NCBI GenBank assembly: GCA_021802775.1
Contig: JAJZRJ010000004.1
Location: 1 to 64,000 of the forward strand
Length of the DNA: 64,000 nt
Direction: 5' to 3'
Origin: Deltaproteobacteria bacterium
GTDB lineage: Bacteria > Desulfobacterota > Desulfobulbia > Desulfobulbales > Desulfurivibrionaceae
This document shows, piece after piece, positions 1-7,037 of the stretch. The notes beneath the pieces are model-generated. The model did not search any database and had not been told where the DNA came from. It worked only from the letters and a program-made list of their open reading frames with translations. How positions within the stretch are numbered: the stretch's first letter is position 1; the number at the start of each line of letters is the position of its first letter. The translations under genes and the position numbers were made by a program.

Positions 1-78
1 GCCCGGAAAGCCAAAAATGACCTCAACGCCCTGCTCTTCGAGGCATTTGACAAATGCCTGCGCTCCTTTGATCTTCAT
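1..78 (-). CDS. ilvB: Acetolactate synthase large subunit, N-terminal fragment (cut by window edge)
   Basis: Only the first 26 codons lie in the window. They read MKIKGAQAFVKCLEEQGVEV and continue IFGFPG, the typical opening of the ThDP-binding large subunit of acetolactate synthase, which condenses pyruvate (or pyruvate and 2-ketobutyrate) in branched-chain amino acid synthesis. The start is the ATG at 78 on the minus strand. A good sigma-70-like promoter lies about 140 nt upstream (219-246), so the gene has a long leader. Other ThDP enzymes such as glyoxylate carboligase begin in a similar way, so the assignment rests on a short stretch. Confidence 0.72.
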   Translation of the reverse strand, partial: MKIKGAQAFVKCLEEQGVEVIFGFPG

Positions 79-112
79 ACCTCTGTCGTCCCTGCGTTTG
101 GATTGACCTGAA

Positions 113-139
113 AAAATCTGCAAAAACGCGCTGCGTTTT
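113..139 (-). terminator. Possible attenuator hairpin in the ilvB leader
   Basis: On the minus strand, AAAACGC-AGC-GCGTTTT forms a perfect 7-bp stem with a 3-nt loop, followed by more T residues. It lies between the promoter at 219-246 and the ilvB start at 78, where a transcription attenuator could sit. No leader peptide rich in Leu, Ile or Val codons is visible upstream of it, so regulation is only suggested. Confidence 0.3.
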
Positions 140-218
140 CGTATATGCCACCTTATTTCCGCCGCCACGGACCGTGAGAAAACGGACAACCCGGCACAAT
201 CGCAGCAGAAAATTTTGA

Positions 219-246
219 AATATAGTCGGTATAACACGCTTGTCAA
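219..246 (-). promoter_or_regulatory. Sigma-70-type promoter for ilvB
   Basis: On the minus strand TTGACA (246-241) is separated by 16 bp from TATATT (224-219). This matches the -35 consensus exactly and the -10 at five of six positions. It fires toward ilvB and lies just past the 3' end of mqnD. Confidence 0.6.
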
Positions 247-290
247 GCACGATTGTTGCCCTTTCGGGTGACAAATCGGAGCGTTACCGC

Positions 291-1151
291 TTAGCCCTCG
301 GCCCGGACCACCAGCGGCAAATCCGGCAACGGCGGCAGGACGCCGGCCGCGCTGCCCCGGCGCAGGAACTCGCCCACCGCCGCAAGGCCATCCGGGCCGA
401 GATTTTCGGAGTAATCGTTGACATAGAGACCGATGTGGCTCGCGATCACGCTCTCGTCAAGCTCCTGGGCGTGCTGCCGGATATAGGGCATGGCCGCCTG
501 CGGCGCGGCAAAGGCCAGACGCACACTGGCCCGCACTGCCCGGTCGATGGCGCCAAGCGCTGCCTGCCCGAGGGAACGCCTGGCCACAATCCCGCCCAGC
601 GGGATCGGCAGACCGGTCATCGTCTCCCACCACTGCCCGAGGTCATGCAGCATTACCAGACCATGCTGCTGGTAGGTGAACCGGCTCTCGTGGATGATCA
701 CCCCGGCATCCACCGTACCGCTCACGATGGCCGGCATGATCCGATCAAAACGCATGGTCACCAGGTTGGTGCACGCCGGGGCGAAAAGTCTGAGCAGCAA
801 CGCCGCGGTGGTGTAGCGGCCGGGGATGGCAATGGTGAGCCCGGTCAGTTCAGCCTGGTCCAGCCTTTTTCGCGCGACCAGCAAGGGGCCGCAGCCCCGG
901 CCCAAGGCGCTGCCCGCATTGAGCAGGACATACCGATCCCACACCTGGCCATAGGCATGGAACGAAAGCTTGGTGACATCGAGCCGGCCGCTGATCGCCC
1001 ACTCGTTCAGGGTCTCCACGTCCGCCAGCACCGGCTCCGCGAATTGGGGGCAATCGGTGCCCAGCAGACCATGCACCAGGGCATGAAAGATAAAGGTGTC
1101 GTTGGGGCAGGGAGAAAAGCCGAGGGAATACAAAGAGGGATGCGGCGCCAT
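291..1151 (-). CDS. mqnD: 1,4-dihydroxy-6-naphthoate synthase (futalosine pathway)
   Basis: MqnD converts cyclic dehypoxanthinyl futalosine into 1,4-dihydroxy-6-naphthoate, the naphthoquinone precursor of menaquinone. The protein (286 aa from the ATG at 1151) opens LYSLGFSPCPNDTFIFHALV, the signature of the MqnA/MqnD family, which has a periplasmic-binding-protein-like fold, and its length is normal. An in-frame codon 23 residues upstream would overlap mqnB, so the ATG at 1151 is preferred. It follows mqnB by 5 bp in the same direction, and both enzymes belong to the same pathway. Menaquinone made this way serves anaerobic respiration. Confidence 0.93.
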   Translation of the reverse strand: MAPHPSLYSLGFSPCPNDTFIFHALVHGLLGTDCPQFAEPVLADVETLNEWAISGRLDVTKLSFHAYGQVWDRYVLLNAGSALGRGCGPLLVARKRLDQAELTGLTIAIPGRYTTAALLLRLFAPACTNLVTMRFDRIMPAIVSGTVDAGVIIHESRFTYQQHGLVMLHDLGQWWETMTGLPIPLGGIVARRSLGQAALGAIDRAVRASVRLAFAAPQAAMPYIRQHAQELDESVIASHIGLYVNDYSENLGPDGLAAVGEFLRRGSAAGVLPPLPDLPLVVRAEG

Positions 1152-1156
1152 GGGAA

Positions 1157-1801
1157 TCAGACCAAGGTGGTTGCCAGCGCCGGGGCCAGAACCGCCATCG
1201 CGTCCGCGGCCTTCCGGCACGCCTCGTTCAAGCGCCAGCGGGACGGGTCACGGTCTTCCACCAGATTGCTCACTACCCGCACCTCAAGGCACGGCACCGC
1301 ATATTCCCGGCAAACACGAACCACGGCCGCGCCCTCCATGTTCTCGCAAATGGCGCCGAAACGGTCCCGCAAGGCGGCGCCACGGGCGGCGGTAGCGGTG
1401 GCGGTATTGACGGTGACAAAGGTGCCGATTCGGCAACCAGGCAGTAAGGCGGCCGCCTGCCGGCACAACGCGGCGTTCAGGGGAAACTCGACCGCTACCG
1501 CCAGATTGCCCGGAAAGGGAATGATCCGGCCGTTGCCTTCAATGCCCAGATCGCCGAGCACCTCGCGTTCCGCCAGGCAGACATCAAGCAGTTCGCCGCC
1601 GGCCCCGGCATAGGCGCCAGCCACCCCGCCGTGAAGAATCAACCGGTACCGCCGGGGATGGGCGGCAAGAAAGGTGCTGAGCCGCACCGCCGCCTCCACC
1701 GGCCCGATGCCGCAGACCAGGAAATCGAACCGCGCCTGATCGCCGAGACGCTCCCGCACCGGCCCCATTTCCAGCTCGGTGGCGGCAACAACGAGGATCA
1801 T
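1157..1801 (-). CDS. mqnB: Futalosine hydrolase
   Basis: MqnB removes hypoxanthine from futalosine in the alternative menaquinone pathway. The 214-aa protein has the PNP/nucleosidase fold: MILVVAATELEM at the start, HGGVAGAY near residue 60, and the purine-nucleosidase motif ENMEGAAV near residue 150. It resembles MTA/SAH nucleosidases, but the adjacent mqnD (5 bp downstream) settles the assignment. panD lies 30 bp upstream on the same strand, so these genes may be co-transcribed. Confidence 0.92.
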   Translation of the reverse strand: MILVVAATELEMGPVRERLGDQARFDFLVCGIGPVEAAVRLSTFLAAHPRRYRLILHGGVAGAYAGAGGELLDVCLAEREVLGDLGIEGNGRIIPFPGNLAVAVEFPLNAALCRQAAALLPGCRIGTFVTVNTATATAARGAALRDRFGAICENMEGAAVVRVCREYAVPCLEVRVVSNLVEDRDPSRWRLNEACRKAADAMAVLAPALATTLV

Positions 1802-1831
1802 CGGCGCGCTTCCTTCGGCTGCCTTAAGGAA

Positions 1832-2212
1832 TCACAACGAGGGAGCGCGGCCGGTATGGACCCGCTTCTTGATGAGGTTGTCCTTGTCGAGGACAATGAT
1901 CTTCGGCGCATACTCCTTCAACTCCTCGGGAGTATACAGGCCGTAGGTCACGATGATGATGAGATCGCCGACCATGCCCTTGCGGGCCGCCGCGCCGTTG
2001 AGACAAATCATGCCGGAATCGGCCGGCCCTTCGATGGCATAGGTCTCGAACCGCTCGCCGTTGTTGACGTTGTAGACCATGATCTGCTCAAAGGGGAGCA
2101 GCCCCACCTCGTCCATCAGTGCCCGGTCGATGGTGAGACTCCCCTCGTAGTTGAGGTTGGCGCCGGTCACGGTGGCCCGATGGATCTTCGATTTCAGCAT
2201 GGAACGCAGCAT
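1832..2212 (-). CDS. panD: Aspartate 1-decarboxylase (pyruvoyl enzyme)
   Basis: PanD makes beta-alanine from aspartate for pantothenate and coenzyme A synthesis. The 126-aa precursor has the self-cleavage site Gly24-Ser25 in NYEGSLTID; Ser25 becomes the pyruvoyl group. The following [11 protein letters not shown] and [10 protein letters not shown] segments are family-typical. It sits 5 bp after panC, which uses its product, so the pair forms a compact pantothenate unit. Confidence 0.96.
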   Translation of the reverse strand: MLRSMLKSKIHRATVTGANLNYEGSLTIDRALMDEVGLLPFEQIMVYNVNNGERFETYAIEGPADSGMICLNGAAARKGMVGDLIIIVTYGLYTPEELKEYAPKIIVLDKDNLIKKRVHTGRAPSL

Positions 2213-2217
2213 GGTTG

Positions 2218-3075
2218 TTATTTCACCTCTTCCGCAAAAAGATCGTCGTTGTCGATCAGCCGCGTCGTGCCGACCCGTGCCGCCATGGCCAGTACCACAC
2301 CGGGCGCCAGCCGCGCAGCGGGTGCCAGCGTCTTCTCGTCAACGCACTCGACATATTCCACCGCGATCCCTGGCGTCGCGGTCAATATTTCCCGCACCTC
2401 GCGGAGCAACATCGCGGCATCGGCAAGCCCCTCGCGCACCCGTTGCCGGGCGTGCCGGATTGCCCGGGACAACCCCAGCGCCGACTGCCGCTCTCCGGCG
2501 GAGAGATACACATTGCGCGAACTCATGGCCAGCCCGTCCGCCTCGCGGACGATGGAGTGGCCCACAATCTCGATGTCCCAGTTCAGGTCCGCGGTCATCC
2601 GGCGGATGACGGCCAATTGCTGGAAGTCCTTCTGACCGAAGACCGCAAATCGGGGCTTCACCAGATGAAAGAGCTTGGCCACCACGGTGGTGACCCCTTC
2701 AAAATGGCCGGGCCGCGAACCACCGCACAACCCGCCGGTCAGCCCGGCAACCGCCACCCGCGTCCGGCTCCCTTCCGGGTACATGGCCGCAACCGCCGGG
2801 GCAAAAAGCACATCCACCCCCTCCTGTTCCGCCAAAGCCGCATCGCGGTCAAAATCCCGGGGATAGCGGGCAAGATCCTCCTGCGGGCCGAACTGGATCG
2901 GATTGACAAAGAGGCTCACCACTACCCGCTTGGCCAACTTTCTGGCCTGCCGCATCAGACTCAGGTGCCCCTCATGGAAATAGCCCATGGTCGGCACCAG
3001 GGCGATGGAATCGCCGGCAGCGATCATCCGGTTGGCCCAGGCGGTCATGGCGACCGGTGTACGGATGATCTCCAT
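2218..3075 (-). CDS. panC: Pantothenate synthetase
   Basis: PanC joins pantoate and beta-alanine in an ATP-dependent reaction. The 285-aa protein has the HIGH-type nucleotide motif [11 protein letters not shown] (His34, His37), the [12 protein letters not shown] segment, FGQKDFQQL, and the KMSKS-like MSSRN motif. Length is normal. It lies upstream of panD with a 5-bp gap, and 6 bp downstream of the TPR membrane protein gene, so all three are probably one transcript. Confidence 0.97.
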   Translation of the reverse strand: MEIIRTPVAMTAWANRMIAAGDSIALVPTMGYFHEGHLSLMRQARKLAKRVVVSLFVNPIQFGPQEDLARYPRDFDRDAALAEQEGVDVLFAPAVAAMYPEGSRTRVAVAGLTGGLCGGSRPGHFEGVTTVVAKLFHLVKPRFAVFGQKDFQQLAVIRRMTADLNWDIEIVGHSIVREADGLAMSSRNVYLSAGERQSALGLSRAIRHARQRVREGLADAAMLLREVREILTATPGIAVEYVECVDEKTLAPAARLAPGVVLAMAARVGTTRLIDNDDLFAEEVK

Positions 3076-3081
3076 GCAGGA

Positions 3082-3762
3082 CTACAGCAGGCCGAGCTGG
3101 ATCTGGGCCGCCTCGCGCAACGGCGGATAGACGTTTTCGAGCGCGATCACCTTCTGGAGAGCCTCCCGGGCCTTGGCAGAATTGCCGGCCAAGGCATGGA
3201 CCCGGCCCAGGGCAAGGTTGGCCATGCCCGCAAAGCCGGCGGTATCTTTCAGCTGTTCCAGCAGCGCGATGGCCTTGTCATAGGCCTTCTGGTCGGCATA
3301 CGCCTGGGCCAACTCCAGTTGCACCAAAGGTTGCATCGGGTTTTCCGCGTCCATGATCTTGAGCGCCGCCTCGTAGCCGGTGATGGCCGCCGCGAGATCG
3401 CCGGCCCCATAGGCAAGATGGGCTTCCTCGATCCCACTCAACAGGGCGGCATCGGTCCGGCCATATTTCTGGCGCACCTCGGCAAGCAGTGCCCGCCGCT
3501 GGGCAGGCGTCTGCGCCTCCATGGCCTTGGCCAGCAAGACGGCCGCCTGGTCCTCGCGGCCGGCGGCGTATTGGGAATACCAGTTCCAGCCCACAATCGC
3601 CGCCACGCTTACCACGACTGTCACCAGCAGCAACCGCCGGTTCTGACGAATGAACGAAACGGCCTGCGACGGCAGGTGCAATTCTTCCAACAGACCACGC
3701 TTGCCGGTGGTGACTGCCAGGATATTTTCCGAACTGAAGGCGCTCTTCTCAGACTCAGACAT
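3082..3762 (-). CDS. Single-pass membrane protein with periplasmic TPR domain (YfgM-like)
   Basis: A 226-aa protein beginning MSESEKSAFSSENIL, preceded by a GGGGAGAA ribosome-binding site; an in-frame codon 12 residues upstream is less likely. It has a cytoplasmic N-terminus, one hydrophobic helix at about residues 45-65 (LLLVTVVVSVAAIVGW), then tetratricopeptide-like repeats to the end (for example QPLVQLELAQAYADQKAYDK). This layout matches the YfgM/TPR_21 family, which in Escherichia coli associates with the SecYEG/PpiD translocon site. The function here is inferred from architecture only. It leads the panC-panD run. Confidence 0.7.
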   Translation of the reverse strand: MSESEKSAFSSENILAVTTGKRGLLEELHLPSQAVSFIRQNRRLLLVTVVVSVAAIVGWNWYSQYAAGREDQAAVLLAKAMEAQTPAQRRALLAEVRQKYGRTDAALLSGIEEAHLAYGAGDLAAAITGYEAALKIMDAENPMQPLVQLELAQAYADQKAYDKAIALLEQLKDTAGFAGMANLALGRVHALAGNSAKAREALQKVIALENVYPPLREAAQIQLGLL

Positions 3763-3919
3763 GGATTCTCCCCTTCCATCTGCCGGTTTATTCTTCAAAC
3801 CTTAAAATATACTCATAACGCCTGAAAAAAGCATCAATTTTGCACACAAGGCCCGGCAACACGCCGCCTTGACAAAAAAAATCTTGTGCCGCCCGATACC
3901 GCATGCTACCTCTGCCCCT

Positions 3920-5299
3920 ATGACCATTCCCTTTGAAGAACGCATCCAGACCGTCAGCGAACTGACCCACTCCATCCGGGGGCTGCTCGAAACCACCTTC
4001 CCCTTTGTGACGGTGACCGGCGAGATCTCGAACCTGCGGCAGCCGACCTCGGGCCACCTCTACTTTACCCTCAAGGACAGCGACGCACAGATCAAGGCCG
4101 TGCTCTTCAAACCGCAGCAGCGCTATCTTGCCTGCACTCCAAGCGACGGCCTGGAGGTGCTGTGCCGCGGCCGGCTCTCGGTGTATGAACCGCGGGGCGA
4201 ATACCAGATCATCGTGGATTACCTGGACACCAAGGGGGCCGGCGCGCTGCGCATCGCCTTTGAGCGGCTCAAGGCCAAACTTGCCGCCGAGGGGTTGTTC
4301 GATCCGGCGCGCAAGAAAAGATTGCCCTTCCTGCCGGAGAAGATTGCGCTCGTGACCTCGCCGCAGGGTGCGGCAGTGGTCGATTTTCTCCGCATGGCCC
4401 GGAACCGATTCCCCGCGGTATCCATCGAAATCCATCCCGTGCGGGTACAGGGAGACGGCGCAGCGGGCGAGATTGCCGAGGCCATCGACGAGGCCAATCG
4501 CCGCCGCACCAGCGAGCTCATCGTTCTTTGTCGTGGCGGCGGCTCCAGCGAGGACCTCTGGGCTTTCAACGAGGAAGTCGTCGCCCGGGCCATCGCCCGT
4601 TCGGAACTCCCGGTGGTCTCGGCCATCGGCCACGAGGTGGATATCACCATTGCCGATCTGGTGGCGGATGCCCGGGCTGCCACCCCCACGGCGGCGGCGG
4701 AACTGGTGCTGCCCGATGGCCGGATTCTCAAACAAAAAACCGCGGAGTGCACCGGCCGGCTGCTTGGTGCCATGCGCCGGCATCTCACCGGATACCGCCA
4801 CCAGGTGGCAACCAGCCAGCGCCTTTTGGGCGACCCGACCATGATGGTCGCCCACCTTCTTCTGCGGCTCGATCACGCCCGTGATACCCTCGTCCGCGCC
4901 ACCCAACTCCGCCTCCATCGCGACCACGCGGCAATCAACGAGCTTCTCGGCCGCGTGCTGCGCAACGACCCGCGGCAACGGCTGGCAAACGCCCGGCTGC
5001 GGACCAGGGAATGCCAGGAGCGCCTCAGCCTCCTCATCAATCATCAACTGGAACGCAAACAGGGGCTACTGGCTCAGGGAGCAGGCCGTCTCGATGCCGT
5101 GAGCCCGCTCGCGGTGCTCGGGCGCGGCTATGCCGTGGTGCGGACCGCAGCCACCGGCGCCATCATCCGCTCGGCCAGCCAGGCGGCGATTGGCGATGGG
5201 CTCCGGGTCACCCTGCATCAAGGGAGCTTGGACTGTACGGTCGCCGCGGTCAATGAGGGCACCGAGCCGATCCGGGCAACAACACCCCGGCAACGATAG
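3920..5299 (+). CDS. xseA: Exodeoxyribonuclease VII large subunit
   Basis: XseA with XseB forms exonuclease VII, which degrades single-stranded DNA from both ends. The 459-aa protein has the N-terminal OB fold (VTGEISNLRQPTSGHLYFTL), the catalytic domain with LCRGGGSSEDLWAFN and AIGHEVDITIADLVADARA, and a coiled C-terminal region. The start MTIPFEERIQTVSELTHS at 3920 fits the family; the frame is open for 17 codons further upstream without family similarity. No xseB follows: the next sequence is insertion-sequence debris. A hairpin (5317-5344, 8-bp GC-rich stem, no T-run) lies just after the stop codon. Confidence 0.96.
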   Translation: MTIPFEERIQTVSELTHSIRGLLETTFPFVTVTGEISNLRQPTSGHLYFTLKDSDAQIKAVLFKPQQRYLACTPSDGLEVLCRGRLSVYEPRGEYQIIVDYLDTKGAGALRIAFERLKAKLAAEGLFDPARKKRLPFLPEKIALVTSPQGAAVVDFLRMARNRFPAVSIEIHPVRVQGDGAAGEIAEAIDEANRRRTSELIVLCRGGGSSEDLWAFNEEVVARAIARSELPVVSAIGHEVDITIADLVADARAATPTAAAELVLPDGRILKQKTAECTGRLLGAMRRHLTGYRHQVATSQRLLGDPTMMVAHLLLRLDHARDTLVRATQLRLHRDHAAINELLGRVLRNDPRQRLANARLRTRECQERLSLLINHQLERKQGLLAQGAGRLDAVSPLAVLGRGYAVVRTAATGAIIRSASQAAIGDGLRVTLHQGSLDCTVAAVNEGTEPIRATTPRQR

Positions 5300-5404
5300 A
5301 ACACCACTCGACACCAGCCGCACGAACGCCCTGTTCCGTGCGGCCGCGACACGACCTGTAGTAACTTGCGACGATATACGAAAAAAAGAGGCGCTTCCGG
5401 GTTT

Positions 5405-5578
5405 TCAGTGGGTAACGGGGTATAGGTCGAGACCACCGAGATGAAACAGGATCACTGTCCTAAACCGCTCCTTGTTGCGAAAGCCGCAGGCCGATTTCCA
5501 GAGGGTTTCGATCCTGGAGTTGATGCCTTCGGCCGGGCCGTTGCTGATCCGATATTTGAAAAAGTTCATATTAAATTC
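5405..5578 (-). pseudogene. C-terminal remnant of a second ISL3-type transposase
   Basis: The minus-strand frame ending with TGA at 5407-5405 encodes FFKYRISNGPAEGINSRIE and then GFRNKERFRTVILFHLGGLD, the usual C-terminus of ISL3-family (IS204/IS1001/IS1165 group) transposases. Only about 55 codons survive. The frame runs into the left terminal repeat of the complete ISL3 element at 5580, and no 5' part is found beyond that element's right end. The sequence differs from the C-terminus of the intact neighbour, so it derives from another insertion sequence. Confidence 0.75.
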
Positions 5579-5579
5579 C

Positions 5580-6999
5580 GGCTCTTCAGCAGAATTTGTG
5601 GGTTGATTTTGGCTCAGGCAAATTACCAAGCGTATGATACAGCGCGATTTTCATCACATCAAAGCTCCTGAAGCCATACGATTTTCTGGTGGTCACCTTG
5701 ACCTTGTTGTTGAACCCTTCCACAGCGCCCAGAGCGATTCGATCCCGGCAGCGAAACCAGTTGAGCAAGTGCTCTCGATGCACACGCAACATCTTGACGA
5801 TCTTCTTCATCGGCTTGAGCCGGGACCGCATGGTTCTCCGGCACCAGTCGTCCAGGAATCGTGCGGCCCAGGCCGGACTCCGGTAGGCCCAGAAGGCTTG
5901 AAAATCCTCCTTGAGCAGATACGCCCGGACGGCCTTGAGGTTGATGGCCAGCAACGCCTCAAGCTTGACCACCTGGTTATCCGTCAGATTTTCCGGCCGC
6001 TTGAGCAGGCACCAACGGCTGCCGGTCAATACCGGTTCCTGCCCCTTGACCTTCAGCTCCTTGACCTCGGTTGCCCGAACCTTGTCGATGGCCTTGCCAA
6101 AGTGGGTCATGACATGGAAGCGATCGACAATATGCATGGCATGCCCCGCCACCTCCGCCACGATCCTGAGATACGGCTTCCACATGTCGCTGCAAACGAA
6201 CCGGAGTCTTTGGGTTCGTTCTTCCCCGAATTCCTTGAAGAATTTCCGCAGGGTCTTCTGCGTTCTTTCCTGGCCGATCCACAGCAGCCGTTTGCAGCCG
6301 GCATCGATCTGATAGACCAGGGTCAGATACCTGTGGCCCTTTTTCCAGGCGATCTCATCGATGCCGATGGCGGTCACTCCATCAAGGTTGCGCTGGGCCA
6401 GACCCCAGGCTACCGCCATCGCCACCGCCCGATAAACAGAATCCCAGGTGGTGTGAAAGACCTCGGCAACCTCCTTCCAGCTCAACCGTCTGGCCCAGCG
6501 GGCAAAAAACCAGGCGTAGGTGGTGGTCAGATGGTTCTTGCCCTCGGCCCACGGCACCCGCTCAACCTTCACCCCGCAGGTGGCACAATCAACCCGGCGC
6601 AGGGCGTAGAGAAAGAACACCGCCAGCCCCCAGAGCGGAACAAACTCGAAGCGCCGCTTGGGCATGGTGTCGTACCCCGGACCAGGCCGGCCGCATTTCG
6701 AACAGACAGGCCGGCTCCCCTTGCGGGGGCGAATTTCGATATCAAGGATCATGCGCGTCCGCGGATCACGCCAACGGATAGCGCCGTATACAAAACCATG
6801 GTGCAACTGCACCCGATTCAGGATAGACTTGAGCAGCATCCCCGTTCTCTCCTTCTTGGCCATGGATTTCTTGGTCGATCTCCATAATGCCAAAGAGGAA
6901 GACGGGATGCTTTCTTTTCAACCTCCGTCAGGGAATGACCTCAACCGGCCAACATTACCTTTGGCCCTGACGGGTACCCACAAATTCTGCTGAAGAGCC
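5580..6999 (-). mobile_element. Complete ISL3-family insertion sequence, about 1.42 kb
   Basis: The element is bounded by perfect 24-bp terminal inverted repeats at 5580-5603 and 6976-6999, beginning GGCTCTTCAGCAGAATTTGT. It carries one transposase gene on the minus strand. ISL3 elements normally create 8-bp target duplications, but the flanking 8-mers here (taaattcc on the left, aaaaattt on the right) do not match, which suggests a deletion or recombination after insertion. It lies between the fragment of another transposase and ndvB, whose start codon is 38 bp from the right end. Confidence 0.9.
5586..6893 (-). CDS. ISL3-family transposase
   Basis: A 435-aa transposase. The N-terminal zinc-binding region has two CxxC pairs (Cys64/67 and Cys103/106: CSKCG, CATCG). 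The catalytic DDE residues are visible: Asp179 in GIDEIAWKKGHRY, Asp236 in CSDMWKPYL and Glu392 in GAVEGFNNKVK. The stop codon is only 3 bp inside the left inverted repeat. Possible starts are ATG at 6893, 6863 and 6839; the conserved family N-terminus (MLLKSILNRVQ) begins at 6839. The gene looks intact, so the element may be active. Confidence 0.93.
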   Translation of the reverse strand: MALWRSTKKSMAKKERTGMLLKSILNRVQLHHGFVYGAIRWRDPRTRMILDIEIRPRKGSRPVCSKCGRPGPGYDTMPKRRFEFVPLWGLAVFFLYALRRVDCATCGVKVERVPWAEGKNHLTTTYAWFFARWARRLSWKEVAEVFHTTWDSVYRAVAMAVAWGLAQRNLDGVTAIGIDEIAWKKGHRYLTLVYQIDAGCKRLLWIGQERTQKTLRKFFKEFGEERTQRLRFVCSDMWKPYLRIVAEVAGHAMHIVDRFHVMTHFGKAIDKVRATEVKELKVKGQEPVLTGSRWCLLKRPENLTDNQVVKLEALLAINLKAVRAYLLKEDFQAFWAYRSPAWAARFLDDWCRRTMRSRLKPMKKIVKMLRVHREHLLNWFRCRDRIALGAVEGFNNKVKVTTRKSYGFRSFDVMKIALYHTLGNLPEPKSTHKFC

Positions 7000-7037
7000 A
7001 AAAATTTTATCATACACATTGAGTAAAGGATAACTTA

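Noticed and set aside
23-274. An 83-codon minus-strand frame overlapping the ilvB leader
   Set aside because: It runs in a different frame over the real ilvB start and promoter, and its sequence has no protein-like features.
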